A stretch of 64,000 nucleotides of DNA from Chryseobacterium sp. ON_d1 (GCF_006829085.1 NZ_BJTC01000001.1:442500-506499); one strand, 5' to 3'. Positions 26,695 through 35,720 are shown, counted from the first letter of the stretch. The notes: a model not told the origin generated them from the sequence alone. A program made the numbers and translations.

Positions 26695-27057
26695 ATGACG
26701 CCAACATTAAAATCCATCAGACCTTTTATCGGGGCTCAGAACTTTGAGATCAGCAGAAGCTTTTACAGGGATCTGGGATTTGAAGAAGTTGTTCTGGAAC
26801 AAAAGCTATCCCTATTTATAAGAGAAGAAACAGGTTTTTATCTTCAGGATTATTATACAAAGGACTGGGTTGACAATACCATGATTTTTGTAGAAGTTGC
26901 CAGCACAGATGATTTCTGGATCGAACTATTGTCTTTGGGACTTACAGACAAATATGAAAATGTAAAGCTGACCCCCGTAAGAACAATGGATTGGGGAAAA
27001 GAATGTTTTGTACATGACCCGTCAGGGGTTTTATGGCATTTCGGTGAATTTTTTTAA
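26695..27057 (+). CDS. VOC/glyoxalase-fold protein
   Basis: 120 residues with the VOC pattern: beta-strand start LKSIRPFIGAQNFEISRSFY, DLGFEEVVLEQKLSLF and the closing FVHDPSGVLWHFGEF. Members may be glyoxalases, dioxygenases or antibiotic-binding proteins. The metal-ligand positions are not clear, so no activity is assigned. The frame is also open from a GTG at 26674; I prefer ATG 26695 because it fits the domain start. It lies 51 bases after the M28 gene and 9 bases before the endonuclease V gene. Confidence 0.75.
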   Translation: MTPTLKSIRPFIGAQNFEISRSFYRDLGFEEVVLEQKLSLFIREETGFYLQDYYTKDWVDNTMIFVEVASTDDFWIELLSLGLTDKYENVKLTPVRTMDWGKECFVHDPSGVLWHFGEFF

Positions 27058-27066
27058 GAATAAAAT

Positions 27067-27567
27067 ATGATTTACGCGTTTGATACTTACTATTATGAGG
27101 ATTATGCCAATACGGTATGTATTGCATTTGATGACTGGACATCTGAAAAAGAAGTGGAAACTTTTATAGAGCAAACACCTGTGGGGTCGGAGTATGAAAG
27201 CGGAGCCTTTTACAAGAGAGAATTACCCTGCATTTTAAGTCTGCTGAAAAAAATAGCATTAAGACCCGAAGATATTATTATTGTTGACGGATATGTCACT
27301 TTGGATAATGACGGAAAGATCGGTTTAGGAGGACATCTTTACGAAGCATTGGAAATCAAATGTCCTATTGTTGGAGTTGCAAAAAATGAATTTACAACTC
27401 CGGATTCCCAGCGTAGAAGCGTATTCCGTGGGGAAAGCAAAACCCCGCTTTTTGTTACTGCCAGGGGAATTGATGTGGATGAAGCCAAAGGAATGCTGGA
27501 AAAAATGCATGGTACTTACAGAATACCCACACTGTTAAAGAAACTGGATCAGTTGAGCAGATCATAA
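27067..27567 (+). CDS. Endonuclease V family protein (short form)
   Basis: 166 residues, shorter than the usual 210-230. The catalytic acids are in the expected order: D6 (AFDTYY, the DxxY strand), E52 (FYKRELPCI) and D74 (IIIVDGYV), followed by GLGGHLYEAL. Endonuclease V nicks DNA or RNA next to deaminated adenine (inosine). The short forms lack part of the N- and C-terminal extensions. The triad supports activity, but target and in vivo role are unknown. It follows the VOC gene by 9 bases. Confidence 0.82.
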   Translation: MIYAFDTYYYEDYANTVCIAFDDWTSEKEVETFIEQTPVGSEYESGAFYKRELPCILSLLKKIALRPEDIIIVDGYVTLDNDGKIGLGGHLYEALEIKCPIVGVAKNEFTTPDSQRRSVFRGESKTPLFVTARGIDVDEAKGMLEKMHGTYRIPTLLKKLDQLSRS

Positions 27568-27614
27568 AAATTGAAGTCTTACCCTAAAAAGTAAGATTTT
27601 TTTTTCTTTACTAA

Positions 27615-27630
27615 TATACCAACCGGTATA
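27615..27630. promoter_or_regulatory. Palindromic operator 1 before the thiolase gene (TetR-type)
   Basis: TATACCAACCGGTATA has 6-bp perfect arms (TATACC / GGTATA) around 4 bases. It lies just upstream of a -7 box (27638-27645), where a bound repressor would block RNA polymerase. The same arms recur at 27691-27704. Confidence 0.65.
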
Positions 27631-27637
27631 TTTTTAT

Positions 27638-27645
27638 TATATTTG
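27638..27645 (+). promoter_or_regulatory. -7 box of the thiolase gene
   Basis: A perfect TATATTTG between the two operators. No TTG is seen at the usual distance, so an activator or a weak promoter is possible. Confidence 0.5.
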
Positions 27646-27690
27646 TTGTATTCCTTCTAAAAATGAAAGGGCTTTTTTTTAATGATAAAT

Positions 27691-27704
27691 ATACCGATCG
27701 GTAT
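27691..27704. promoter_or_regulatory. Palindromic operator 2 before the thiolase gene
   Basis: ATACCGATCGGTAT is a perfect 14-bp palindrome, 75 bp centre-to-centre from operator 1, overlapping the probable leader 19 bases before the ATG. The arms ATACC / GGTAT match operator 1. The regulator that reads it, probably of the TetR family, is not coded in this window. Confidence 0.65.
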
Positions 27705-27722
27705 TTTGTAAAAATAAAATCT

Positions 27723-28898
27723 ATGAAAGAAGTATTTATAACAGCAGTAAAACGGACACCTGTTGGTGGTTTTATGGGAAGTCTGTCTGGATTTACAGCC
27801 TCTCAGTTGGGGGCTACAGCAATAAAGAATACATATGAAAGTATCGGACTTTCTCCGGAGTATGTAGACAGTGTTTATATGGGAAATGTATTGAGTGCAG
27901 GCCTTGGGCAATCGCCGGCAAGACAGGCTGCAATTTTTGCAGGAATTCCGGTTGACAAAGATGCTTCAACCATCAATAAAGTTTGTGCATCCGGAATGAA
28001 ATCAGCCATGATTGGCGCCCAGCAGATCCAGCTTGGAGTAGATAATATCGTTATGACAGGAGGAATGGAAAGTATGAGCAATGTCCCTCACTATGTTAAG
28101 CTCCGACAGGGAACAAAACTTGGGGACACCCGTCTTACAGATGGTCTTATAAAAGATGGTTTGTGGGATGTATACAATGATTTCCATATGGGCAGTGCAG
28201 CCGAATTGGGTGTGAAAAAGTATGGATTAACCAGAAAACAGCTTGATGAATATGCTTTGTTTTCATATCAAAGAGCTCAGGAGGCTACCAAAAAAGGAAA
28301 GTTTAACAATGAATTGATCCAGATAACAGTTGAAGGAAAAAAAGGAACAACAATTGTTGATCAGGATGAAGATATTGATAAGCTCATTCCTGAGAAAATA
28401 GCACTGCTGAAACCTGCATTTGAAGCAGATGGAACTTTGACCGCTGCTAATTCCAGTAATCTGAATGACGGAGCCGCAGCATTGCTGTTAGCATCTAAAG
28501 AAGCCCTGGAACGTCATCACCTGAATCCGTTGGCAAGGATCGTTGCGTATGCAGACGCAGCCCAGGCTCCGGAGTGGTTTACCACTTCTCCTTCTGTAGC
28601 GATTCAGAAAATTCTGAAACACACGGGGCTTGCTTTATCTGATATTGATTTTTTCGAAATAAATGAAGCCTATTCCTCAGTAATTTTATCCAACCAGCAA
28701 ATTCTCGGCTATGATCTCAGTAAAGTGAACGTATATGGTGGAGCCGTTGCTTTGGGACATCCTATTGGCGCTTCAGGAGCAAGAATCGTTACCACTCTCG
28801 TCAATGTACTTCGTCAGGAAAAAGGAAGATACGGTATAGCTGCCATCTGTAATGGAGGAGGAGGAGCTTCTGCAATTCTTATTGAAAATATGAGCTAA
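27723..28898 (+). CDS. Acetyl-CoA C-acyltransferase (thiolase)
   Basis: 391 residues from ATG 27723 (the frame opens 20 codons earlier, through operator 2). Thiolase active-site residues are all present: nucleophile C88 (NKVCASGMK), His in GGAVALGHPIGASGA, and Cys in ICNGGGGAS. The enzyme makes or breaks acetoacetyl- or 3-ketoacyl-CoA, for beta-oxidation or synthesis; chain-length preference cannot be read. Two palindromic operators suggest induction by a small ligand, in keeping with TetR control of fatty-acid genes in other bacteria. Single gene with its own terminator. Confidence 0.92.
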   Translation: MKEVFITAVKRTPVGGFMGSLSGFTASQLGATAIKNTYESIGLSPEYVDSVYMGNVLSAGLGQSPARQAAIFAGIPVDKDASTINKVCASGMKSAMIGAQQIQLGVDNIVMTGGMESMSNVPHYVKLRQGTKLGDTRLTDGLIKDGLWDVYNDFHMGSAAELGVKKYGLTRKQLDEYALFSYQRAQEATKKGKFNNELIQITVEGKKGTTIVDQDEDIDKLIPEKIALLKPAFEADGTLTAANSSNLNDGAAALLLASKEALERHHLNPLARIVAYADAAQAPEWFTTSPSVAIQKILKHTGLALSDIDFFEINEAYSSVILSNQQILGYDLSKVNVYGGAVALGHPIGASGARIVTTLVNVLRQEKGRYGIAAICNGGGGASAILIENMS

Positions 28899-28930
28899 AC
28901 AGTTTAATACTTAGATTACTATTATATAGA

Positions 28931-28972
28931 GCAGACCTTTCTTGAATCAATTCAGGATGGGTCTGTTTATTT
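28931..28972 (+). terminator. Terminator after the thiolase gene
   Basis: GCAGACC / GGGTCTGT arms with an inner CTTGAAT / ATTCAGG stem, followed by TTTATTTATAT. Confidence 0.65.
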
Positions 28973-29084
28973 ATATTGTATTGGTTATCTGCTGTTAAAT
29001 ATATTTTTTCTAATCATATGAAGTTATTTTTCATTGGATGATAAATATCATTGCATTATTATTTTTATTAATTCTAAATAAATA

Positions 29085-29250
29085 TAAATTTGCCTCAGGA
29101 AAAATAAATAATCATTTTTAAAGCATTCTTCAGTAACGCAGCAAGGAATTCAGAAAAAATAGTACAGCAGACACATCATATCTAAATCATATCCATATCA
29201 ATTTTTGTTTTTTAATCGACAGGCCTTTTACCCTGTCGGTTTTTATTTTT
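29085..29250 (+). ncRNA. Candidate small RNA with its own promoter box and terminator
   Basis: A perfect -7 box TAAATTTG (29085-29092) is followed after about 125 bases by a strong terminator CGACAGG / CCTGTCGG with T5 and more T (29217-29250). No protein frame lies between. The thiolase message already ends at 28972, and the next gene runs in the opposite direction, so the second terminator has no known client. A transcript of about 150 nucleotides would start near 29098. No TTG is well placed upstream, and I do not recognise a known RNA family. Confidence 0.45.
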
Positions 29251-29304
29251 AAAAAACTGTAAATAACTCATCTGTTTTATAAGCCATAAATAAAGAAATG
29301 TATA

Positions 29305-32300
29305 TTATGAGCTGGATTCAAGCAGATCCATGAGGTCCTGTTTAGACAGCCCCTGAAGTTTTTTTCCATCAGTGGTAAGCAGATGCTGAGCCAGGATTTT
29401 TTTCTTTTTCTGAAGGGTAAGAATTTTTTCTTCCACGGTATTGGAACAGATCATTCTTACAGCAATTACATTTTTGGTCTGTCCTATACGGTAGCTGCGG
29501 TCGATAGCCTGATTTTCTGCTGCAGGATTCCACCAGGGGTCCACCAGATAAATATAGTCTGCCTGAGTAAGATTGAGACCTACACCGCCAGCCTTTAAAC
29601 TGATCAGAAATACACGGATATTTTCATTGTTCTGAAAATTAGCTACTTTTTCTCCTCTGTCTTTCGTCTGTCCTGTCAGATATTCAAACTCAATATTGTG
29701 ACGTTCCAGCCCAGTTTTTATAAGATCCAGCATTCCGACAAACTGGGAGAAAACAAGGATTTTATGATCTTTTGATTTTCCCAGGATCTGTTCTGTTAAA
29801 ATTTCGATTTTAACTGCATTTTCACCGGAATATCCCTCTTTCATCAAAACAGGCGAATTACAGATCTGTCTGAGCCTGGTAAGACCTGTAAGGACATGCA
29901 TACTGTTTTTGTTCAGGTCATCATCATCGTTGGCTGCAATGAATTCGCGAAGTTCTTTTTCATAGGCATCGTAGATTTTACGCTGTTCCGTATTCATTTC
30001 ACAGTAAATCACGGTTTCAGTTTTATCCGGGAGCTCTCTGGCTACTTGTTTCTTGGTTCTTCTGAGGATAAATGGCTTAATCTTTTGCTGAAGCTCTAAC
30101 GCACGTTTACTGTACTCAAATTTATCGATAGGAACCGCATAGATATCTTTGAAATACTGTTTGCTTCCCAGCAGCCCGGGACACGCAAAAGAAAGCTGGC
30201 TGTAAAGGTCAAAAGTACTGTTTTCGACAGGAGTACCGGTCAGTACAATTCTGTTTCTCGATTGAAGAAGGCGTGCTGCTTTATATCTTTCTGAATTGGG
30301 GTTTTTAATAATCTGTGACTCATCCAGAAAAACATAATTAAAATTAAAGTTTTTTAAAAACCGGATGTCTGAAAGGAGCATCCCGTACGTAGTAAGGACA
30401 ACTTCATAATCAGCCATATGAGCCGTTGTTTTAGGCCTGTCTGCACCATAATGAAGGAGAACTTTTACCGAAGGGGCAAACTTTCTGATCTCTTCCTGCC
30501 AGTTGAACAGCAGAGAAGTGGGAACTACAATCAGATTGGTGGTATGTCCTCTTTTTTCCCTCTGTGAAAGAATAAAAGCTATGATCTGAATGGTTTTTCC
30601 AAGTCCCATATCATCGGCAAGGCATCCGCCGAAGTTGAAATCATCCAGAAAGTTGAGCCAGTTAAGCCCGTCATGCTGGTAATCCCTGAGCTTGGCATTC
30701 AGATCATAAGGAACAGCGACTTCCGGAATGTTCTTTACTTTTGAAAACTTTGCAGAATAGGAGTTGAGTTCTTCCTGAACTTCTTTGCTCAGAACTTCTT
30801 TTTCAAACAGGGATGTCACCTCGGTAAAATTGATTTTTGGAATCTTTAAAAGTTCTTCATCAATTTCTCCTGCCCTGAAATAAGCGGAGATCTTTTCCAT
30901 CCATTCTTCAGGGAGAATTCCCAGGCTGCCATCATCCAGCTGGACAAATTTGCTTTTATTTCGGATGGACCGGTGGAGTTGTTTCAATGAAGCTTCTTTA
31001 GGTCCAAATCCTACCTTTAATTTGGCATTAAACCAATCCAGTCCGCTGGTAATCTGAATATTGATTTTAGCCCGGTGAGCATTTAGTTTATTGTTTTTTA
31101 GCTCGTTAAAGCCAAGGATGATTACTCCTTCATTTCTCCAGATCTCAAACGTATCAAGAAACCAGTTGTTATCCAGGAACTTATCTCTGTGAAGGTAAAA
31201 ATACTGATAGCCTCCCATCTGTTCTTCAAAATCAGGGTGCTGCTGCATAACCAAAGAGGTAAAGCGGGCTTCTGCAGATTCATTTCTTTCTATTTTAAAT
31301 GGGTTTCCGTTCTGATCAGTATCAAAGATCTGCTTTCTGGAATACACGGGAATTTCTACATCTCCATACTTCATAACGGGTGTGATTCCTATATAATTTT
31401 CCTGCTGACGGAGATAAATTACTTTTTCAACTTGATAATTCTTATCTTCAAGCTGTGCTTTTGTTGCGGGTTGTATATAGCTGTAATTGATATGGATACG
31501 TTCCTCTATAGAAGAGAGGATATTCTGCGTAAATGCTTCGTATTTAGAAGAATGGACCAGCAAAATCTCATTGTTGGCCTTAAAGAACCTGATGATTTTA
31601 AGCATGTCCGAATCATATACAAAGCTGAAAGTGTTACGGTTATAGACAAAATATTCATTTCTGAGAATGACATTGCCAAATGGTATGGAAATATCATTAA
31701 ACTGCAGTTCTCCGGTTATTTCATAAAACGGATCTTTCTTAAATACAGTTAATTGAATCTCGGCATCTAAAGTGTTTAATTCAACCAGGGAAAGTGACTT
31801 TGCGGAAACCGTTTCTGCGATTTCCCGGTTATGATAATACACATCCAGTTTCAGAGGGTTCTGTACAATAAGCTTTAAAGCTTCCAGTTCTGATGGGTTG
31901 TAGTCTTCATTATAATTGTTCTGAAATGCAGCAATAGCTGTATAAAATTTGATTTCCGCAGGTTTTTCAGCTTTCCAAATCAGCTGCATGGCATCAACCG
32001 GGTTTACCGGATTTTTGATCTTTCCTGACTGTGTTGTTTCTGCCTCCATCAGTGAGAAGGTCAGGTGATTGTAATACCGGTGTTTACCCATCACCAACAG
32101 TTGTTTTTTGCCGGTTTCGAGGACAGCCAGTTTGTCCAGTTTAGAAGGATGCTGGGGAAGGAGATCTCTTTTTAAAATGACATCATCCACAGGAAGCATT
32201 TCCTTGATTCTGGGCAGGATCTCAATTTTCCCATCAGTATATTTCAGCTCAAAATACAGATCCAGATCCGGCTCGCTTTCCAGACCATAACCTTTTGCTT

Positions 32301-32646
32301 TGAGAAGCAATGCCTTTTTACGGAAAATATCATCGAAAAAAAGGCGGTAATTTTTATCTTCTAAGATACAATGGATAATTTCCGCCTGATGGGAACAAAG
32401 CTGATCTTTTTCATTGTCACAGGTACAAGAGCATAACAATGAGCTGCCGACCCTGCTTATACTAACCATAGGAAAATCCTGTAGTGAAGATTGCCTGGTA
32501 AATATTCCTGAATTGTTTTCGATAGCAACAGGATAAATATCGCGGAAATCCCTGATCCCGATAAATGCACTGTCTGAGGTATGTTTCAGCAGGTCGTATA
32601 CGGAAAGTGTACTGATATTGACGTTGTCAAGAATATATTCTGCCAT
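29305..32646 (-). CDS. SNF2-family helicase with N-terminal SWIM zinc finger
   Basis: 1113 residues. A SWIM-type CxCx(n)CxH zinc finger lies near 60-85 (LCSCTC ... LCSHQ). A central region of unknown fold follows. The SNF2 ATPase occupies about 650-1113: motif I DDMGLGKTIQ, motif II DESQ (usually DEAH/DEAQ), motif III LTGTPVEN, then FSQFVGMLD, and motif VI QAIDRSYRIGQ. Such proteins use ATP to translocate on duplex DNA and remodel protein-DNA complexes. SWIM-SNF2 proteins in bacteria are usually chromosomal housekeeping or stress genes, but some sit in defence islands; no defence neighbours are seen here. Promoter at 32660-32688. Confidence 0.92.
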   Translation of the reverse strand: MAEYILDNVNISTLSVYDLLKHTSDSAFIGIRDFRDIYPVAIENNSGIFTRQSSLQDFPMVSISRVGSSLLCSCTCDNEKDQLCSHQAEIIHCILEDKNYRLFFDDIFRKKALLLKAKGYGLESEPDLDLYFELKYTDGKIEILPRIKEMLPVDDVILKRDLLPQHPSKLDKLAVLETGKKQLLVMGKHRYYNHLTFSLMEAETTQSGKIKNPVNPVDAMQLIWKAEKPAEIKFYTAIAAFQNNYNEDYNPSELEALKLIVQNPLKLDVYYHNREIAETVSAKSLSLVELNTLDAEIQLTVFKKDPFYEITGELQFNDISIPFGNVILRNEYFVYNRNTFSFVYDSDMLKIIRFFKANNEILLVHSSKYEAFTQNILSSIEERIHINYSYIQPATKAQLEDKNYQVEKVIYLRQQENYIGITPVMKYGDVEIPVYSRKQIFDTDQNGNPFKIERNESAEARFTSLVMQQHPDFEEQMGGYQYFYLHRDKFLDNNWFLDTFEIWRNEGVIILGFNELKNNKLNAHRAKINIQITSGLDWFNAKLKVGFGPKEASLKQLHRSIRNKSKFVQLDDGSLGILPEEWMEKISAYFRAGEIDEELLKIPKINFTEVTSLFEKEVLSKEVQEELNSYSAKFSKVKNIPEVAVPYDLNAKLRDYQHDGLNWLNFLDDFNFGGCLADDMGLGKTIQIIAFILSQREKRGHTTNLIVVPTSLLFNWQEEIRKFAPSVKVLLHYGADRPKTTAHMADYEVVLTTYGMLLSDIRFLKNFNFNYVFLDESQIIKNPNSERYKAARLLQSRNRIVLTGTPVENSTFDLYSQLSFACPGLLGSKQYFKDIYAVPIDKFEYSKRALELQQKIKPFILRRTKKQVARELPDKTETVIYCEMNTEQRKIYDAYEKELREFIAANDDDDLNKNSMHVLTGLTRLRQICNSPVLMKEGYSGENAVKIEILTEQILGKSKDHKILVFSQFVGMLDLIKTGLERHNIEFEYLTGQTKDRGEKVANFQNNENIRVFLISLKAGGVGLNLTQADYIYLVDPWWNPAAENQAIDRSYRIGQTKNVIAVRMICSNTVEEKILTLQKKKKILAQHLLTTDGKKLQGLSKQDLMDLLESSS

Positions 32647-32659
32647 AAAATTGATAAAA

Positions 32660-32688
32660 CAAACTTACAAAAAACAAATCTATTTCAA
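32660..32688 (-). promoter_or_regulatory. Promoter for the SWIM-SNF2 helicase gene
   Basis: Minus strand: TAAGTTTG (32660-32667), 18-base spacer, TTG (32686-32688). It lies 13 bases before the ATG and close to the promoter of the divergent SDR gene. Confidence 0.6.
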
Positions 32689-32779
32689 CATCCGTTTTGG
32701 CTACAGCTTACCCCATTTTGGCAACTTCCGGATTTCTCCCAATGCAGAACTTTGTCATGTAATTTTAAACCAAGAAAAA

Positions 32780-33577
32780 ATGAAAACAATTTTTATAACA
32801 GGTGCTTCTACAGGACTAGGAAAAGCAACTGCCCAATTATTTCAAAACAAAGGATGGAAAGTAATCGCTACCATGAGAAACCCTGAAGCGGGTGCTGATC
32901 TTGCTGCACTGGAAAATGTTACTGTACTTCCGCTGGACGTTACCAACCCGGAACAGATCAAATCAACCGTTAAGCAGGCTCTTGCACTGGGAGAGATCGA
33001 TGTCGTTTACAACAATGCAGGATATGGACTTATAGGGCCTTTGGAAGCTCTTTCTGATGATCAGATTGTAAAACAGCTGGATACTAATTTATTAGGAGTT
33101 ATCAGAGTAACACAGGCATTTATTCCGTATTTCAGAGAACAGAAAAAAGGAATATTTATTTCTACAACATCTATAGGAGGGCTGATTGCTTTTCCGTTAG
33201 GTTCTACTTATCATGCTACGAAATGGGCACTGGAAGGCTGGAGCGAAAGCCTTGCTTTTGAGCTTAATCCATTTGGGATAGCTATTAAAACAGTGTCTCC
33301 TGGAGGGATTAAAACAGATTTTGTAAGCCGTTCTCTGGACTCAGCATCCACTCCGGCTTATGATGAAATGACGAACTCTCTGTTTTCTAAAATGGAAGGA
33401 ATGATGGAAGCCGCCTCTACACCGGAGCAGATTGCAGCAGTCGTATATGAAGCCGCTACAGATGGTAAAAAGCAGTTGAGATACGTTGCAGGAGAAGATG
33501 CAAAAGCATTGTATGCCCAGCGTCTTGAACTTGGTGATGAAGCTTTCAGGGAACAGTTCGGTAAGCAGTTTATTTAG
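32780..33577 (+). CDS. Short-chain dehydrogenase/reductase (SDR)
   Basis: 265 residues from ATG 32780; the frame is open for 54 more codons upstream, but those run into the divergent promoter region and have no SDR character. The classical SDR motifs are complete: cofactor loop TGASTGLGKA, NNAGYG, catalytic Ser (STTSIGG), YHATKWA (Tyr and Lys), and PGGIKTDF. Substrate unknown. Closest in style to SDRs annotated as ketoreductases or retinol-type reductases. Divergent from the helicase gene; an AraC gene follows behind a terminator and could control it. Confidence 0.92.
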   Translation: MKTIFITGASTGLGKATAQLFQNKGWKVIATMRNPEAGADLAALENVTVLPLDVTNPEQIKSTVKQALALGEIDVVYNNAGYGLIGPLEALSDDQIVKQLDTNLLGVIRVTQAFIPYFREQKKGIFISTTSIGGLIAFPLGSTYHATKWALEGWSESLAFELNPFGIAIKTVSPGGIKTDFVSRSLDSASTPAYDEMTNSLFSKMEGMMEAASTPEQIAAVVYEAATDGKKQLRYVAGEDAKALYAQRLELGDEAFREQFGKQFI

Positions 33578-33591
33578 TCAGAAACTTTAGA

Positions 33592-33628
33592 GACAGTATA
33601 AAGTATATTGCATTTATACTGTCTTTTC
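33592..33628 (+). terminator. Terminator after the SDR gene
   Basis: GACAGTATAAA / TTTATACTGTC stem with a T-run. Its arms recur in the terminator at 35750-35799. Confidence 0.75.
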
Positions 33629-33653
33629 CTCTAATAATTTATAAATTTATATC

Positions 33654-34568
33654 ATGGAAAAGAAAGATAACGCTCCTTTGAAAATTTCATCCATCTCAGA
33701 ACTTCACAACATGCTGCAGCTCCCAAAATCGCTTCATCCCCTGGTAAGCCTCGTGGATAATACAAAAATGACGGTGAATAAGGACATGTTTAAAAGAAGC
33801 TTTATACTGGATTTTTATAAAATTTCCTATAAATATTCTACTGTTGGAAAAATGGGGTATGGACAGGGATATTATGATTTCAATGAAGGGGGAATGATGT
33901 TTACCGCTCCTGGGCAGGTCCTTTCAACGGATGAAAATGCGGAATACAGTGGATATACTCTGCTGGTACACCCGGATTTCATAAGAAGTTATCCGCTGGC
34001 AAAGAATATTAAAGGGTTCGGTTTCTTTTCCTACGATACTAATGAAGCCCTGCATTTGTCTGATCAGGAGAAAGCAACTATAATCGGTATTCTTGATAAT
34101 ATTGGGAATGAACTGAATACTGCTATTGATGAAGTGAGTCAGGATGTTATTGTTTCTTATCTGGAAGTTCTTCTCAATTACAGCAATCGTTTTTATAAAA
34201 GACAGTTTATAACAAGAAAAGCAGTAAATCATGATTTGCTTGCCAAGATGGATGCCGTACTGGAAGAGTATTTCAATAAACAGGAAACATTAAATAAGGG
34301 ACTTCCTACCGTTGAGTTTCTGGCTTCCACACTGAATCTGTCGCCTCATTATCTGAGCGATATGCTTCGGAACCTTACCGGACTGAATGCACAACAGCAT
34401 ATTCATGAAAAACTGATTGAAAAGGCTAAAGAATATCTTACCACTACAGGTTTTTCTGTATCCGAAGTAGCTTATGCTCTCGGGTTTGAACACCCGCAGT
34501 CGTTCAATAAACTGTTCAAAAAGAAAACGGATAAAACTCCTCTGAGTTACAGACAGTCATTTAATTAA
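33654..34568 (+). CDS. AraC-family transcriptional regulator
   Basis: 304 residues. Residues 1-190 form an uncharacterised ligand-binding half (no cupin HxH seen). Residues about 215-300 are the AraC double helix-turn-helix: TVEFLASTLNLSPHYLSDML and FSVSEVAYALGFEHPQSFNK. It begins 76 bases after the SDR stop, on the same strand but behind a terminator. AraC plus SDR pairs are frequent, with the regulator activating the reductase in response to a substrate; that is inference here. Confidence 0.88.
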   Translation: MEKKDNAPLKISSISELHNMLQLPKSLHPLVSLVDNTKMTVNKDMFKRSFILDFYKISYKYSTVGKMGYGQGYYDFNEGGMMFTAPGQVLSTDENAEYSGYTLLVHPDFIRSYPLAKNIKGFGFFSYDTNEALHLSDQEKATIIGILDNIGNELNTAIDEVSQDVIVSYLEVLLNYSNRFYKRQFITRKAVNHDLLAKMDAVLEEYFNKQETLNKGLPTVEFLASTLNLSPHYLSDMLRNLTGLNAQQHIHEKLIEKAKEYLTTTGFSVSEVAYALGFEHPQSFNKLFKKKTDKTPLSYRQSFN

Positions 34569-34575
34569 AGATATT

Positions 34576-34604
34576 TACCCGGCTCCGATGCCGGGTATTT
34601 TTTT
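34576..34604 (+). terminator. Terminator after the AraC gene
   Basis: TACCCGGC / GCCGGGTA stem, loop TCCGAT, T7 tail. Confidence 0.85.
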
Positions 34605-34681
34605 GCTCATATAAATTAGTGATTTATCATGAGAGAAAAAATACCTGATTTTAGGTAGATAAAAATACTTTTTTTTTAGGA

Positions 34682-34712
34682 TTGATAGCTTTTGGAACTA
34701 AAAATACATTTG
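34682..34712 (+). promoter_or_regulatory. Promoter for the T9SS cargo gene
   Basis: TTG (34682-34684), 20-base spacer, perfect TACATTTG (34705-34712), 28 bases before the ATG. Confidence 0.6.
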
Positions 34713-34739
34713 TAGTAACCAAATTTTAAACAAAATAAT

Positions 34740-35720
34740 ATGAAAAAGCTAAATTCTGTTTTATTTCTTGTTACAGGAATTATAGCGTATGCACAGCCGT
34801 CCGTAACGAGATCTGCTGTTGACAGGGTTAATATACCTTATACGTTCAGAGCAGGAGATGTTGCACTTACTGCGACTGCAGGTCCTTCCGGAGCGAATGT
34901 CACATGGGATTTTTCTGCCTATACAGGTCCAAATACCAATACAAATACAACGAAGACCTGCCCGGGTGAAGTTAACTGTTTCAGATTTCCGGCGGCCAAC
35001 AGGATAACCAGGCCCACTCTTTCTGATGTCTACGATTTTACTTCCATATCTGATACACAGGATGTAATGCTCGGGACTTATGCCAACCCCGGAGATATAC
35101 TGATGTCTTATTCGGATCCTTTAATTAATTTTAATTTTCCGATTACCTATCTGCAGCAGTTTACAGATACTTATCAGTTCAATATAACTTCTGGAGGGGT
35201 GCCTAATGGGGCAGAATCAGGGCAGGTGGAGTACACCGTAGACGGCTATGGGACAATTACGACTCCCACAGGAACTTATCCGAATGTTCTGAGAATAAAA
35301 AGAATGAGGACTGCCACGCAGACACCCGGGCCTTTCAACTATACCAATGAGTCTTATATGTGGATAAGCCAGTCTGCGGGTATTGTATTTAATTTTGCGA
35401 TTAATACTTTTACCATCAATGGGAATACAAGTGTTGTAAAAAGTATTTCTTATCTGGAAACAACTGCTTTATCTACCGCTGATCCGGAAATTGGACATAA
35501 AGATTTATCTGTTTATCCGAATCCCGGTTCCGATTTTATAACATTAAATTCCAGAGAAGACATAAGCAGGATAACCGTGATATCTCTGGATGGCAGAACT
35601 GTTTTAACTCCTGGGAATTCTAACATTATCGATATTTCCAGTCTTCCGAAAGGGGTATATATCCTTCAGGGGGAATTAAAGAAAGGAGGATCAGTTTCTA
35701 AGAAAATTATAAAAAAATAA
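34740..35720 (+). CDS. T9SS type A sorting domain-containing secreted protein
   Basis: 326 residues. A Sec signal peptide (MKKLNSVLFLVTGIIAYAQP) is followed by a beta-rich, Thr/Asn-rich domain of unknown function. The last 75 residues are a type A C-terminal sorting domain (LSVYPNPGSDFITL, VISLDGRTV, LPKGVYILQG, ending KKIIKK). It should be exported by the type IX system across the outer membrane. No enzymatic motif is seen, so a surface or adhesin-like role is only a guess. It has its own promoter and terminator. Confidence 0.92.
   Translation: MKKLNSVLFLVTGIIAYAQPSVTRSAVDRVNIPYTFRAGDVALTATAGPSGANVTWDFSAYTGPNTNTNTTKTCPGEVNCFRFPAANRITRPTLSDVYDFTSISDTQDVMLGTYANPGDILMSYSDPLINFNFPITYLQQFTDTYQFNITSGGVPNGAESGQVEYTVDGYGTITTPTGTYPNVLRIKRMRTATQTPGPFNYTNESYMWISQSAGIVFNFAINTFTINGNTSVVKSISYLETTALSTADPEIGHKDLSVYPNPGSDFITLNSREDISRITVISLDGRTVLTPGNSNIIDISSLPKGVYILQGELKKGGSVSKKIIKK

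Noticed and set aside
29305..32646. Helicase as core of a defence system
   Set aside because: No nuclease, methylase, toxin or phage-related neighbours; gene looks like a stand-alone chromosomal SNF2.
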